NCBI GenBank assembly: GCA_016745215.1
Contig: CP050890.1
Coordinates: forward strand, 2,294,001-2,358,000
Origin: Thiohalocapsa sp. PB-PSB1
GTDB lineage: Bacteria > Pseudomonadota > Gammaproteobacteria > Chromatiales > Chromatiaceae
Direction of reading: 5' to 3'
DNA: 64,000 nucleotides
Made by a program: the position numbers and the translations under genes
Shown: piece by piece, positions 1-6,900 of the stretch
How the letters are laid out: each line of letters begins with the position of its first letter
How positions within the stretch are numbered: the first letter of the stretch is position 1
The notes under the pieces: generated by a model
Database searches by the model: none
Told to the model about the DNA's origin: nothing
What the model saw: only the letters and a program-made list of their open reading frames with translations

Positions 1-168
1 GCGACGCGGCAAGAAGAGGCTCGCGCAGGGGTACCAAACGCAGATCTGATCGATGGCAATCAGGTTGGCTTGCACATGCTCGATGCTGTTGACGCCGCTG
101 ACGATGGCTTCGGCCTGGCTGGTCGTGTGGCCATAGCCACTATGGTCGATGACGCTGACAGTTTTCAT
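1..168 (-). CDS. Flavodoxin/WrbA-like protein, 5' part only (window edge)
   Basis: The reading frame starts with ATG at 168-166 and runs off the left edge, giving 56 residues. The N-terminus (MKTVSVIDHSGYGHT) matches the phosphate-binding loop of flavodoxin or NAD(P)H:quinone reductases of the WrbA type, which bind FMN. After about residue 40 the sequence (QICVWYPCASLF) no longer resembles the family, where a W-x2-L-x-x-A-D-A-I-I-F-G-S-P-T stretch is expected soon after. The gene may therefore be decayed or divergent. It lies 41 bp downstream of the pirin gene on the same strand; flavodoxin and pirin genes are often neighbours. Family assignment is fairly safe, intactness is not. Confidence 0.5.
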   Translation of the reverse strand, partial: MKTVSVIDHSGYGHTTSQAEAIVSGVNSIEHVQANLIAIDQICVWYPCASLFLPRR

Positions 169-209
169 GTCAGGCTTGCCTCTGGATGATGGTTACGGAA
201 TATGGTTTA

Positions 210-908
210 TCAGGGCAGGTCGAACAGCAGGATCTCGGCATCATCGACGCCGAGCAGTTCCAGCCGCTCATGCTTCTGCACCCTTAAGCCATCGCCTTGT
301 CTTAGGGTGAGGCTGCCGATCCGCATCTGACCGCGTGCCAGGTGCACATAGCCTTGACGATTGGCGTCAAATCTGTATTCCAGGGTCTCGCCTGTCGCCA
401 GCAGGGTGCCGAACATCAGTGCATCCTGGCGCGTCGCGATGGAGCCATCCCGAGCGTCCGGCGAGATCAGGGTGGCCCAGCGTCCACGGCGTTCTTCCAG
501 CGGGAAGTGCCTCTGCTCGTAGCTGGGCTGGATGCCGATGGCATTCGGTTCCAACCAAATCTGCAGGAAATGCACGGGCTCGCTGGCCGAGTGGTTGTAC
601 TCGCTATGGGTGACGCCGATGCCGGCGCTCATGCGCTGGACATCACCGGGACGGATCACTGAGCCCTGACCCATGCTGTCTTTGTGCTCGAGCGCGCCGT
701 CCAGCACATAGCTGATGATTTCCATGTCGTTATGGCCATGGGTTGGAAATCCGCCACCTGGTGCGACTCTATCGTCGTTGATCACACGCAGGTTGGATAC
801 GCCCATGTGCTGTGGGTCGTAGTAACCGCCAAATGAGAACGTGTGATGACTGTCCAGCCAAGCATGATTGGTATGACCTCGATCGTCTGCCTTTCGCACT
901 GCCAACAT
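210..908 (-). CDS. Pirin family protein (YhhW-type bicupin)
   Basis: A 232-residue protein of the usual length for bacterial pirins. The N-terminal cupin carries the metal site: His57 and His59 in FPTHGHNDMEII, then His101 and Glu103 in GVTHSEYNHS, the four ligands of YhhW-type proteins. Some family members have quercetin 2,3-dioxygenase activity, but the physiological substrate is usually unknown. The C-terminal half (from about residue 130) is the second cupin without an obvious metal site. The start ATG at 908-906 fits the family N-terminus (MLAVRKADDRGHT). It is followed by the flavodoxin-like gene, and upstream on the other strand is a LysR remnant, so this looks like a decayed LysR-pirin-flavodoxin locus. 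Confidence 0.9.
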   Translation of the reverse strand: MLAVRKADDRGHTNHAWLDSHHTFSFGGYYDPQHMGVSNLRVINDDRVAPGGGFPTHGHNDMEIISYVLDGALEHKDSMGQGSVIRPGDVQRMSAGIGVTHSEYNHSASEPVHFLQIWLEPNAIGIQPSYEQRHFPLEERRGRWATLISPDARDGSIATRQDALMFGTLLATGETLEYRFDANRQGYVHLARGQMRIGSLTLRQGDGLRVQKHERLELLGVDDAEILLFDLP

Positions 909-1009
909 GATCTTGCCTCATCGTGGGTAGCTTTGATGGCGATAACTTAGGGAGAAACTCGGTGATGAAAACCCCCTGCCATGATATAGGCTGTTGCAAA
1001 CATCGTAAG

Positions 1010-1204
1010 CATACCGGGGGCGGCCGGATTGCATTGTCGAGGCGCACCTGGCGGAGGGTCGGCTGATCCAAGGTGCTCGAAGACGATGAGCGCGGTCTTA
1101 TGGCCTTGTTCGCCTTCTACCCCTCGCGTCAGCAGCTTCCGGCCAAGACGCGCAAGTTTCTGGTTTGGACCCTTGGTCGTCATTCATCGGGTGCTGTGAT
1201 TTAA
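1010..1204 (+). pseudogene. LysR-type regulator, C-terminal remnant
   Basis: In the plus strand the last ~44 codons read VLEDDERGLMALFAFYPSRQ followed by QLPAKTRKFLVWTLGRH and a stop at 1202-1204. This matches the conserved end of LysR effector domains (LEDY...AVYPSRRHLPAKVRAFVDFL). Just upstream, one frame away, the codons read AHLAEGRLIQ, the expected preceding segment, so a single extra base near 1070 separates them. Nothing of the DNA-binding domain remains. The fragment lies divergent from the pirin gene, where an intact LysR regulator would be expected. I see it as a dead gene. Confidence 0.6.
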
Positions 1205-1258
1205 CTGCGCGACGGCGTTCTTGTTCGTTATCCCCTAGCCTGTATGGGTGCAGCACCT

Positions 1259-1640
1259 TTAGAAACTCAGGCTCAAAGCGGTGCCAAACTTGTAATAGTC
1301 GTATCCGACGGGCACGGAGAAATCCACGTGAACGATGTAACCGCTGAGCGAGAGCTGCTTGCTGATCGGCAGGTCGAAAAGCAGGTCGATTTCCAGCGAA
1401 TCGGCGTCGACGGCCTGATTGCGGCCGATACCGATGGCGGGCCTTAACTTCAGCCGGCCGAGCTTCGCCGATCCGTTCAGATAGAAGAGGTAGGCGTTAT
1501 TTCGGCCGTTCAGCGGGTAGAGATTCTCCTCGATCAGCGGGTCGAAGGTGCCGAACAGGCCGGCGTTGAGGTCGATACGGCCGTTGCCGAGCCAATAGAT
1601 GCCGGCGCCGGCCGAGTAGTGCTTGCTTTCTCGATCGCAT
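1259..1640 (-). pseudogene. Outer-membrane beta-barrel protein, C-terminal remnant
   Basis: On the minus strand an open frame without a start ends at a stop at 1261-1259. It encodes about 125 residues of alternating polar and hydrophobic sequence, with short segments such as AGAGIYWLGNGRIDLNAG and IDLLFDLPISKQLSLSGYIV, and finishes in YKFGTALSLSF. The terminal Phe with alternating hydrophobics is the signal recognised by the Bam complex. The frame runs up against the stop of the cytochrome gene at 1643, with no start codon or ribosome site. I infer the 3' end of a gene for a barrel protein whose 5' part was lost, perhaps when the cytochrome gene came to lie beside it. Family not identified. 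Confidence 0.5.
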
Positions 1641-1642
1641 GA

Positions 1643-2419
1643 TCAATCCGGCCTCTCTGCTGCGCAAACCGAATTCAGATCCGGCGGCAGTCTATCAGCG
1701 GCCGATGTGCCATGGCGGAACCAGGCCAGCAGCGAGCGCAATTGCTCGTCCGCAAGTGGATTCTCCAGTCCAGTTTGGGGCAGTCCGCGGACGCCGGCCA
1801 GCAGTCTGGCGATAAATTCTTGTTCCGGCATGGTTGCCGCATCAATGAATAGATTGCGTGCTGGATTGTCCCGTGCCCTGTCTGGCGCGATGTGGCAGGC
1901 GCGGCAGCTATCGCGGTGGAGTTTTCGGCCGCGCTCGAGGCGTGCCGGGGTGGCGTCGAGGGCAATAAATCCGCGTATGTCGAGCGGATAGTCTTGCATC
2001 AGCCGCTGTAGCCTGTGCGCGGTTGCCGGCAGATCATTGGCGAAGAAAGCCCGGCGCAGTTGGTTAAGGTCATGATGCGGGTCTGCACCCCGTGCGCCGC
2101 TGGCTGTTTGGCGTGCCTGCCGGGCGAGCAGCCCGAGGTAGCCGAGGGCACTGGTGATGCGATCGACCAAGCCCCGGCGATGTCGCGGCGCCATTCCGCC
2201 CTCGCGCAGCAGGCGTAGATCGCCAGAGATGACGGCTAATTCCATCGCGAAGCGACGGTTGTGCTCGTCCTGCGCCGCACAGCCGGTGGCCGGCAACAGG
2301 GCGAGCAAGATCAGTATGACCACGGCGCCGGTCAGCCGGTATTGGCGCCATGGTCGATGGCGATGGGCTATTGCAATGTCACCTTTTGCTCCATCGGCGC
2401 CGAGCTGTCGCTGGACCAT
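1643..2419 (-). CDS. Exported monohaem cytochrome c
   Basis: The protein has a hydrophobic segment (about residues 30-46) ending in LPATGC, which could be a lipoprotein signal, and one haem site C172-R-A-C175-H176. A Met in the following segment (AATMPEQEF) could be the sixth haem ligand. The region between residues 50 and 160 is helical and not recognised. Role inferred: periplasmic electron carrier. It is the last gene of the sulfur cluster and its only in-frame ATG overlaps the rhodanese gene by 52 bp, so translation is probably coupled; a later non-ATG start just before the hydrophobic segment is possible. Being downstream of an exported sulfurtransferase suggests it accepts electrons from sulfur oxidation, which the sequence cannot prove. 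Confidence 0.7.
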   Translation of the reverse strand: MVQRQLGADGAKGDIAIAHRHRPWRQYRLTGAVVILILLALLPATGCAAQDEHNRRFAMELAVISGDLRLLREGGMAPRHRRGLVDRITSALGYLGLLARQARQTASGARGADPHHDLNQLRRAFFANDLPATAHRLQRLMQDYPLDIRGFIALDATPARLERGRKLHRDSCRACHIAPDRARDNPARNLFIDAATMPEQEFIARLLAGVRGLPQTGLENPLADEQLRSLLAWFRHGTSAADRLPPDLNSVCAAERPD

Positions 2420-3360
2420 TCCAGCATCGAGCCGTCATAGACCTTGGCCTGGTCGTTGCCGAGTAATTCATGCGAGGCGAACCAGCCGAGGGCAGCCCAG
2501 TGACCCGTGTTGCAGAAGTTGATTTGATCGCCTTCGGTGGGGATCTCAGCCAATGCATACAGCTGCTTCAGGGTGTCGACATCGCGGAAACTGCCGCCGT
2601 TGTTCTCTGTCTGCCAGTTCTCCGGCAGGTTTTTGGCGCCGGGGATGGTGCCGTTGCGTGCGGCCTTCGGATGCCGGTTAATGCCGATGTATTGGTCGCT
2701 CGGGCGGTTGTCGACGAGCAGGGTACCGGCGTCGATGGCGGCCATGACGTCGTCTTTGTCAACCAGGAGATCGTCGCGCAGATTGGCCTTGAAGGTTTTC
2801 GCTTCGGGTTTTTCGTTTCCTTTGGCCAGCGGGTTCTTTTTATCTTTGGTGTAAGCCGCGAGACCGCCGTCGAGGATCGATACCGCATCGTGGCCCAAGA
2901 CCTTGAAGGTCCAGTACATACGCGCTGCTGCGCCCATGTCCAGGGCTTTCTTGCCGGCCGGTACGATGACGACGTGGGTGTCCTGGTCGATGCCGAGGCC
3001 ACCGATCAGTGCTTCCAGCTTGTCCACCGGCGGCAATTGGCCGGGCACCTTGTTTTTGTCCTCGGCGCGCCAGCCCGCTTTTAGATAGTTGCTGTACAGG
3101 GCACATGGGATATGGCCGCGCAGATAGTCGGTGCGCGAGCCGCCGTCGAGGTCGCTGCGAATATCGATCACCCGCACATTGTCATTGCAGCTGTTGGCTT
3201 TGATCCATTCGACGTCCACAAGCGGCTGGATGTCGGTCGCCGTTTCGGCAGGCGGGCTGGTTGCGGCGGCGATGCCAGCGCCGAACAGGAGGATCAGCAA
3301 GCCGGCTATGGTAAGAACCGATACAGCGTGGCGGGTTTGATGAAGCGTGTTATAGCGCAT
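2368..3360 (-). CDS. Exported tandem-rhodanese sulfurtransferase
   Basis: A 330-residue protein with an N-terminal signal peptide (hydrophobic residues ~14-33, AAA cleavage region) and two rhodanese domains (about 45-175 and 195-325). The second domain carries the catalytic loop NFC283NTGHWA, similar to thiosulfate:cyanide or 3-mercaptopyruvate sulfurtransferases; the first has no cysteine in the equivalent loop (VPAGKKALDMG), as usual for the non-catalytic half. It would transfer sulfane sulfur in the periplasm. The gene overlaps the downstream cytochrome c gene and lies 122 bp below the DsrE-like genes on the same strand. Length, domain order and active-site Cys are all regular, so it is probably active, unlike the anchored rhodanese at 4559-5647. 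Confidence 0.85.
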   Translation of the reverse strand: MRYNTLHQTRHAVSVLTIAGLLILLFGAGIAAATSPPAETATDIQPLVDVEWIKANSCNDNVRVIDIRSDLDGGSRTDYLRGHIPCALYSNYLKAGWRAEDKNKVPGQLPPVDKLEALIGGLGIDQDTHVVIVPAGKKALDMGAAARMYWTFKVLGHDAVSILDGGLAAYTKDKKNPLAKGNEKPEAKTFKANLRDDLLVDKDDVMAAIDAGTLLVDNRPSDQYIGINRHPKAARNGTIPGAKNLPENWQTENNGGSFRDVDTLKQLYALAEIPTEGDQINFCNTGHWAALGWFASHELLGNDQAKVYDGSMLEWSSDSSAPMEQKVTLQ

Positions 3361-3482
3361 GTTTCTTACTCCTCTGCAGATGGGGTTCGTGGTGATCGGG
3401 CAATTTCGTCACCTGTGTTCAGAATGTAGTTTTTTCTTGCCATTCCGTTTGGTATTACGGCTGGCATCCTTGCTGGCTTGGG

Positions 3483-3668
3483 TCAGATCACAATCACCCG
3501 ATCCGCGATGAGCAGGTCATCTAAGATCCGATCCCAGTGCGCATCGGTCAAGTTCGTGTCTGTGGTGTCATGGATGACAGCAGGGGCGCTGTCTGCGAGT
3601 TGCTCCAAGGCTTTCGTGACGGTCTCGGCGTCCGGAAACAGCCCGGTCTTCAAGATGGCTATGTTCAT
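3483..3668 (-). CDS. Small DsrE-like protein in the sulfur cluster
   Basis: A 61-residue protein beginning MNIAILKTGLFPDAETV and ending LLIADRVIVI. It is not clearly assignable alone, but its first strand (NIAILKTG) and its last strand (ADRVIVI) have the pattern of the small DsrE fold, and the ending resembles that of the two preceding genes (EADAVISL and ASTVIGL). About half the usual DsrE length, it may be a reduced or partial version. No cysteine is present, so it cannot be a persulfide carrier by itself. The ribosome site is weak. It follows the 3740-4009 gene by 71 bp on the same strand. Confidence 0.5.
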   Translation of the reverse strand: MNIAILKTGLFPDAETVTKALEQLADSAPAVIHDTTDTNLTDAHWDRILDDLLIADRVIVI

Positions 3669-3739
3669 GTCCGCGGGTTGCTGATGGCTTGCTTGATGAT
3701 GTGTATCGAGCTGATTGAGATAGGTCGAGCTGCTCGAGA

Positions 3740-4009
3740 TCAGAGGCTGATGACCGCGTCCGCCTCGATCAGGGCCCGGGACAACTCATGCGCATTCACT
3801 TGCGGCAGATCCTGATCGGCCAGCGTGGTTTCCGGCTCGATCTCGCACAGCTCCAGGGTCTCCGCTTGTTCCAGGTTCTCCGGCGTCTCGGCCACCGGTT
3901 GGTGCATGAATACCAATCGCACCTGATGGCCGAAAATGGTCAGACCTGCTGACACGCGCATGGCCTCGGTATGGTCGCGACGCGCCAGTACCAGCATCTT
4001 TTTTTGCAT
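3740..4009 (-). CDS. DsrE-like protein
   Basis: An 89-residue protein starting MQKKMLVLARRDHTEAMRVS. The start at 4009-4007 is chosen because GGAGAA lies seven bases upstream. The opening strand, the helix beginning HTEAMRVSAGL, the FGHQVRLVFM strand and the final EADAVISL follow the layout of DsrE/DsrF-like proteins, which handle protein-bound sulfur. The only cysteine is in LELCEIEPE, not at the position used by DsrE. Role inferred from fold and context: part of a cytoplasmic sulfur relay or a regulatory subunit. It is separated from the preceding DsrE-like gene by a long hairpin (4056-4221). Confidence 0.6.
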   Translation of the reverse strand: MQKKMLVLARRDHTEAMRVSAGLTIFGHQVRLVFMHQPVAETPENLEQAETLELCEIEPETTLADQDLPQVNAHELSRALIEADAVISL

Positions 4010-4055
4010 CGAAATTCTCCGTGGGTGCGTTCCCACCACTCCGGGGTGGGGTATT

Positions 4056-4221
4056 GCTTAGGCGATTTCTGTGGAGAAACAGACCACCCGGCTTGTCTTC
4101 TCGTCTGGCATCGACGTTGCGGCAACCTGCCCATGGGGCGGCTATGGGCGGGTTGTCGCTTCGCGAAGGCGAACGCAAATCCGGCGCCAGTTGGTCTGTT
4201 TCTCTCCGGCAATCGCCTTAT
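4056..4221. repeat. 166-bp imperfect hairpin between two DsrE-like genes
   Basis: The left arm (from 4056) and the reverse complement of the right arm (to 4221) share TTAGGCGATT versus TAAGGCGATT and an exact GAGAAACAGACCA block, and an inner pair GCAACCTGCCCAT versus ACAACCCGCCCAT meets around a short loop near 4135-4143. The middle of each arm matches less well. The right arm begins at the stop codon of the 4218-4559 gene, and a small extra GC hairpin (about 4031-4050) follows before the next ribosome site. It could be an RNA processing or attenuation structure inside the operon, or a small non-autonomous mobile element. Confidence 0.6.
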
Positions 4222-4559
4222 AGGCCGATGACCGTGGATGCCCTGCCTACCAGGGCGCTGTTATCGGTCTGGCTGCCCAGGGTAATTGGACAGGATTTGG
4301 CTCCCATCCGACCTGCCCAGGAATGCTCACAGGCGACCGGTTGATCGGCATCACCGATCATCTGCACCACGGCTGGATTGTCAAGTACCTGTACGCCGTC
4401 GCCGCTGAAGAAACAAGTCCAGCGCAGGCCGCGACGAGCGCAGGCGCCGGCCAGCGGCAAGAGTACAGAGTCTGCCTCGGTGGTGGAGACGATCATCAGC
4501 AGATCGAGCTCGGGCTCTTGGCCATGTTCTAAATCGATCTCGGGTTTGATTTCCGGCAT
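4218..4559 (-). CDS. DsrE-like protein with conserved FFSGDGV motif
   Basis: A 113-residue protein. The ATG at 4559-4557 is preceded by GGAGAACAACCTG and overlaps the stop of the anchored rhodanese gene (TGATG), so the two are translationally coupled. The frame remains open upstream, but a start there would overlap the rhodanese gene. Residues after an acidic N-terminal tail follow the DsrE fold: LLMIVSTTEADS, then ARRGLRWTCFFSGDGV, then a segment with two further cysteines (CEHSWAGRMGAKSC), ending ASTVIGL. The Trp-Thr-Cys-Phe-Phe site resembles motifs in DsrE-like proteins. It probably binds or relays sulfur in the cytoplasm; partners in the cluster would be TusA and the small membrane proteins. 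Confidence 0.65.
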   Translation of the reverse strand: MPEIKPEIDLEHGQEPELDLLMIVSTTEADSVLLPLAGACARRGLRWTCFFSGDGVQVLDNPAVVQMIGDADQPVACEHSWAGRMGAKSCPITLGSQTDNSALVGRASTVIGL

Positions 4560-5647
4560 CAGGTTGTTCTCCGTCCAAGCAGATAACCGAAGCCCCCGGC
4601 GCCAGCGAGCGCGGCCAGGGTCAGCAGCGATTGGGTCAGCGCGGGCGTCTGCGTCAGATCCCGCGTGTTGCGTTCGTTCTGATCCGCGAGCGTTCCAGCG
4701 GCTTGATCGATTGGCGCATAGCTGAGCGCATCGGCGGGTAATTGGCCCGCATCGGCCCATTCGCGCCAACCACCAAGATACAATGCCGCATCCAGTCCGA
4801 AACCAGCCCGCAGCAAGGTCAGATAGGCAAGCCCGGTGAGGGGATCATGCGCATAGGCAACGACTGGGGTCTCTGCTCCCAGGCCGTCCTCGCTGCGTTC
4901 CAGGTTTGCTCGCAATGTGGAGGCAGGTGCCGGTTCGGCCCCGGGTATATGACCGCCACGGCGAGCCCGGATGCGTTCTCCCCAGTATTCATCCAGAGGC
5001 CGGCCATCCATCAGTCGGACGATGCGCCCCTGGGCAAGCTGCTCGGCGAGTTCGTCGCGAAGCAGGATTTGGTGCTCGCGCCATGGTCCGATATGGATCG
5101 GATCACGCAGAATGCCGCGGGTTCGACCGGATGCTGGTTCCGACAGTGGCTCGGATGCCTGCCCATGATGATCGGTTTCGAGCATGTGCTGCAGCGGCGC
5201 ATTCAGTACCAGGACTTGCGCCTGGCCGGCTAAATAGAGAAGCGCCGCAACCGCATCCCTGCGTACCGGGTCGATGCCGAATACGAATACCGATTCGTCA
5301 CCGCGCAGACCGGCGGTGCCGAGCACCCAAGTGATGTCCCGCACGCTGGCAAGGCGACGGTAGGGACCGAAAAAGGCTTCCACCGGCAAGCAAATGGCGC
5401 CAACCAATGAACGCTCGCGGCAACTGGACTCTGGTCGGGTATCCAGCAGTGTCAGCTGAGCCGGGCTGGTGGCGCGCATGCGGTTGAACTCGGTCAAGTC
5501 GATATATCGCGGATTTGCAGATACTGGTTCATTCGGCGGAATTGCCGTGGGTGAAGCGGCCGGCGTCGTGCGCAAGCCGATCAGTAGGACGATGCAGATA
5601 CTTGCGATGGGGGTAGAGCGCATCGCTTGTGGCACCGAACTCAGCAA
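4559..5647 (-). CDS. Membrane-anchored double rhodanese lacking catalytic Cys
   Basis: A protein of up to 362 residues: N-terminal hydrophobic segment (about 10-32), two rhodanese-like domains, and a C-terminal transmembrane helix (LLTLAALAGAGGFGYLLG) before RRTT. The second domain keeps the VAYAH...GLAYLTLLRAGF framework, but Ala-His stands where the catalytic Cys is expected, and the first domain reads VFVFGIDPVRR. The only cysteines are in the mature N-terminal part (SSCRER, GAICLP) and the signal. It should therefore sit in the periplasm, tethered at its C-terminus, and bind rather than transfer sulfur. The longest frame starts at TTG 5647, overlapping the previous stop; ATG at 5623 is the alternative. 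Placed between small membrane proteins and DsrE-like genes. Confidence 0.75.
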   Translation of the reverse strand: MLSSVPQAMRSTPIASICIVLLIGLRTTPAASPTAIPPNEPVSANPRYIDLTEFNRMRATSPAQLTLLDTRPESSCRERSLVGAICLPVEAFFGPYRRLASVRDITWVLGTAGLRGDESVFVFGIDPVRRDAVAALLYLAGQAQVLVLNAPLQHMLETDHHGQASEPLSEPASGRTRGILRDPIHIGPWREHQILLRDELAEQLAQGRIVRLMDGRPLDEYWGERIRARRGGHIPGAEPAPASTLRANLERSEDGLGAETPVVAYAHDPLTGLAYLTLLRAGFGLDAALYLGGWREWADAGQLPADALSYAPIDQAAGTLADQNERNTRDLTQTPALTQSLLTLAALAGAGGFGYLLGRRTT

Positions 5648-5916
5648 CCACCGAAATGCGTTTGCTCGGGCTTGGCAGCATGGGTGCCCGAGTCTTGTGG
5701 TGGATTATCGATGTAATAGCCCATTAGCTCCACCACCGGCAGTTGGCCGAAGTCTTCGCCGAGGTCGACGTCTGGCAGCGTCTCCATTGGCTGCGCTTTG
5801 CGAGCGCGGTCGACGATGTCCCGGTCGACGATGGCGTAGGGATAGAGCACCGCGGCGAGACCGAGGCTGGCCGCCAGGCTGCCGGTGCAAAACAGCAGCA
5901 TATGGGGTGTCTGCAT
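5641..5916 (-). CDS. Small membrane protein of the sulfur cluster
   Basis: A 91-residue protein starting at ATG 5916-5914 (MQTPHMLLFCTG), with AGGATCC seven to eight bases upstream; a TTG two codons earlier is a weaker choice. Residues 5-28 form one membrane helix (LLFCTGSLAASLGLAAVLYP) with the rest, rich in Asp, Glu and Pro, probably outside the cytoplasm, ending KPEQTHFGGC. It starts one base past the stop of the 30-residue gene and overlaps the start of the anchored rhodanese, which makes a tight translational unit. Family not recognised; it could be a subunit that holds the rhodanese at the membrane. Confidence 0.6.
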   Translation of the reverse strand: MQTPHMLLFCTGSLAASLGLAAVLYPYAIVDRDIVDRARKAQPMETLPDVDLGEDFGQLPVVELMGYYIDNPPQDSGTHAAKPEQTHFGGC

Positions 5917-5918
5917 GA

Positions 5919-6011
5919 TCAAAAAGGATCCTGTGTGAAGCTGACGAACATGGCGTAGAAGGCGATCGCGAATGCCGCGCCCATCACCCAGGTTTCAAGG
6001 TCGAAGTGCAT
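5919..6011 (-). CDS. 30-residue single-helix membrane protein
   Basis: A very short gene: ATG at 6011-6009, stop at 5921-5919. The product MHFDLETWVMGAAFAIAFYA followed by MFVSFTQDPF is one transmembrane helix. GGAGG lies four bases before the ATG, a near-perfect ribosome site and one of the strongest in the cluster. The next gene begins a few bases beyond its stop. This resembles the small accessory subunits of membrane oxidoreductases (as CcoQ or CydX are to their oxidases), but no similarity to those was seen. The ribosome site, hydrophobic pattern and spacing are the support. Confidence 0.6.
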   Translation of the reverse strand: MHFDLETWVMGAAFAIAFYAMFVSFTQDPF

Positions 6012-6137
6012 GCTGCCTCCTGAATGCGTTGGCGCATGATGTCCCGCGCCGATGGACGCTTCGCCGCTGCGCATGGCATGGGGATTTTGGCTGGTGCGCA
6101 TGTGCAAGAAGTGCCGCCGTGGCGGGTTGTCGGCACA

Positions 6138-6353
6138 TCAGCGCGTCTCGCCCCGATAATGCCGAATCAATGTGCCCATGTCGACTGCCTCACCGGTCTC
6201 TGGGTTTTCCACCAGGGGAGTGAAATAGGGCACGCCGTCGCGATCTTGGCGCAAATAGTCCGGCTGGGCGATGAAAACATAACCGATGCCGACCAACGTG
6301 ATCAGCAGCACCAGCCCGGAGAAAATGGCCATCTGTAATTCGCCTTTGCTCAT
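6138..6353 (-). CDS. Small membrane protein with periplasmic tail
   Basis: About 71 residues from ATG 6353-6351 (MSKGELQMAIFSG), or 64 from the second Met. One membrane helix (FSGLVLLITLVGIGYVFIA) is followed by a polar tail containing YLRQDRDGVPYFTPLVENPE and ending RHYRGETR. The tail pattern suggests a periplasmic domain of about 45 residues. Not recognised. It lies between TusA and the 30-residue membrane gene, on the same strand, and is likely cotranscribed with them. Confidence 0.6.
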   Translation of the reverse strand: MSKGELQMAIFSGLVLLITLVGIGYVFIAQPDYLRQDRDGVPYFTPLVENPETGEAVDMGTLIRHYRGETR

Positions 6354-6530
6354 AGGAGTCGGGAGAATTGGCTGGGGCAGGGCGCTGGACCCGGGCCGTG
6401 GATATGATTTGTTATGTTGCAGCGCACAGAGCGTGGCGGAAAAGAACGCGGTATGCGGCATTTGCGGATTGTTCGCCGCATGCTGGGGCTGCTGCTGGCA
6501 TGGGTTCCGGTGCGCATGGCCTATGGCGCG

Positions 6531-6842
6531 CTAGTTCCTGCTCACCAGTACGCTCCAGTAATGGCCGGATTTGACTGTTCCCAAGTGGCGGGAATTCAGG
6601 CCGGGCATCATGGGCGGTATTGCCTCCATGGATGTGGAGTTGTCGACCCGTACCTCGATGACATCGCCAGAGGCTGCCTTGGCGATCGCTTTTTTGGTCA
6701 TTAATTGCGGTCGCGGGCAGGAGTCGCCGATGCAATCGACGATCTGCGTTGGCATGAAACTGTCGCCGTTGTCCAGGGTGATGCTCTCCATCACCGGGGT
6801 GTCGGCGGGTTTAGCGTCTTTTTTCTTTCCAAACAGACCCAT
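6531..6842 (-). CDS. TusA-family sulfur carrier
   Basis: A 103-residue protein. After a basic, polar N-terminal extension (about 30 residues) comes the TusA/SirA core with the signature DSC42PRPQLMTKKAI; Cys42 is the residue that carries persulfide in TusA. The core ends near residue 100 (GHYWSVLVSRN), as normal. TusA proteins receive sulfur from rhodanese or cysteine desulfurase and pass it to DsrE-type partners. In sulfur oxidisers tusA is regularly linked to rhodanese and dsrE genes, which fits here. The extension and the neighbouring YeeE permeases suggest it serves an uptake or membrane-linked pathway rather than tRNA thiolation. Confidence 0.9.
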   Translation of the reverse strand: MGLFGKKKDAKPADTPVMESITLDNGDSFMPTQIVDCIGDSCPRPQLMTKKAIAKAASGDVIEVRVDNSTSMEAIPPMMPGLNSRHLGTVKSGHYWSVLVSRN

Positions 6843-6900
6843 CTGCTGTTGCTCCTACGTCTGGTTGCTGTGCGCATATGCACTGAAAATCAAGTGGGAT

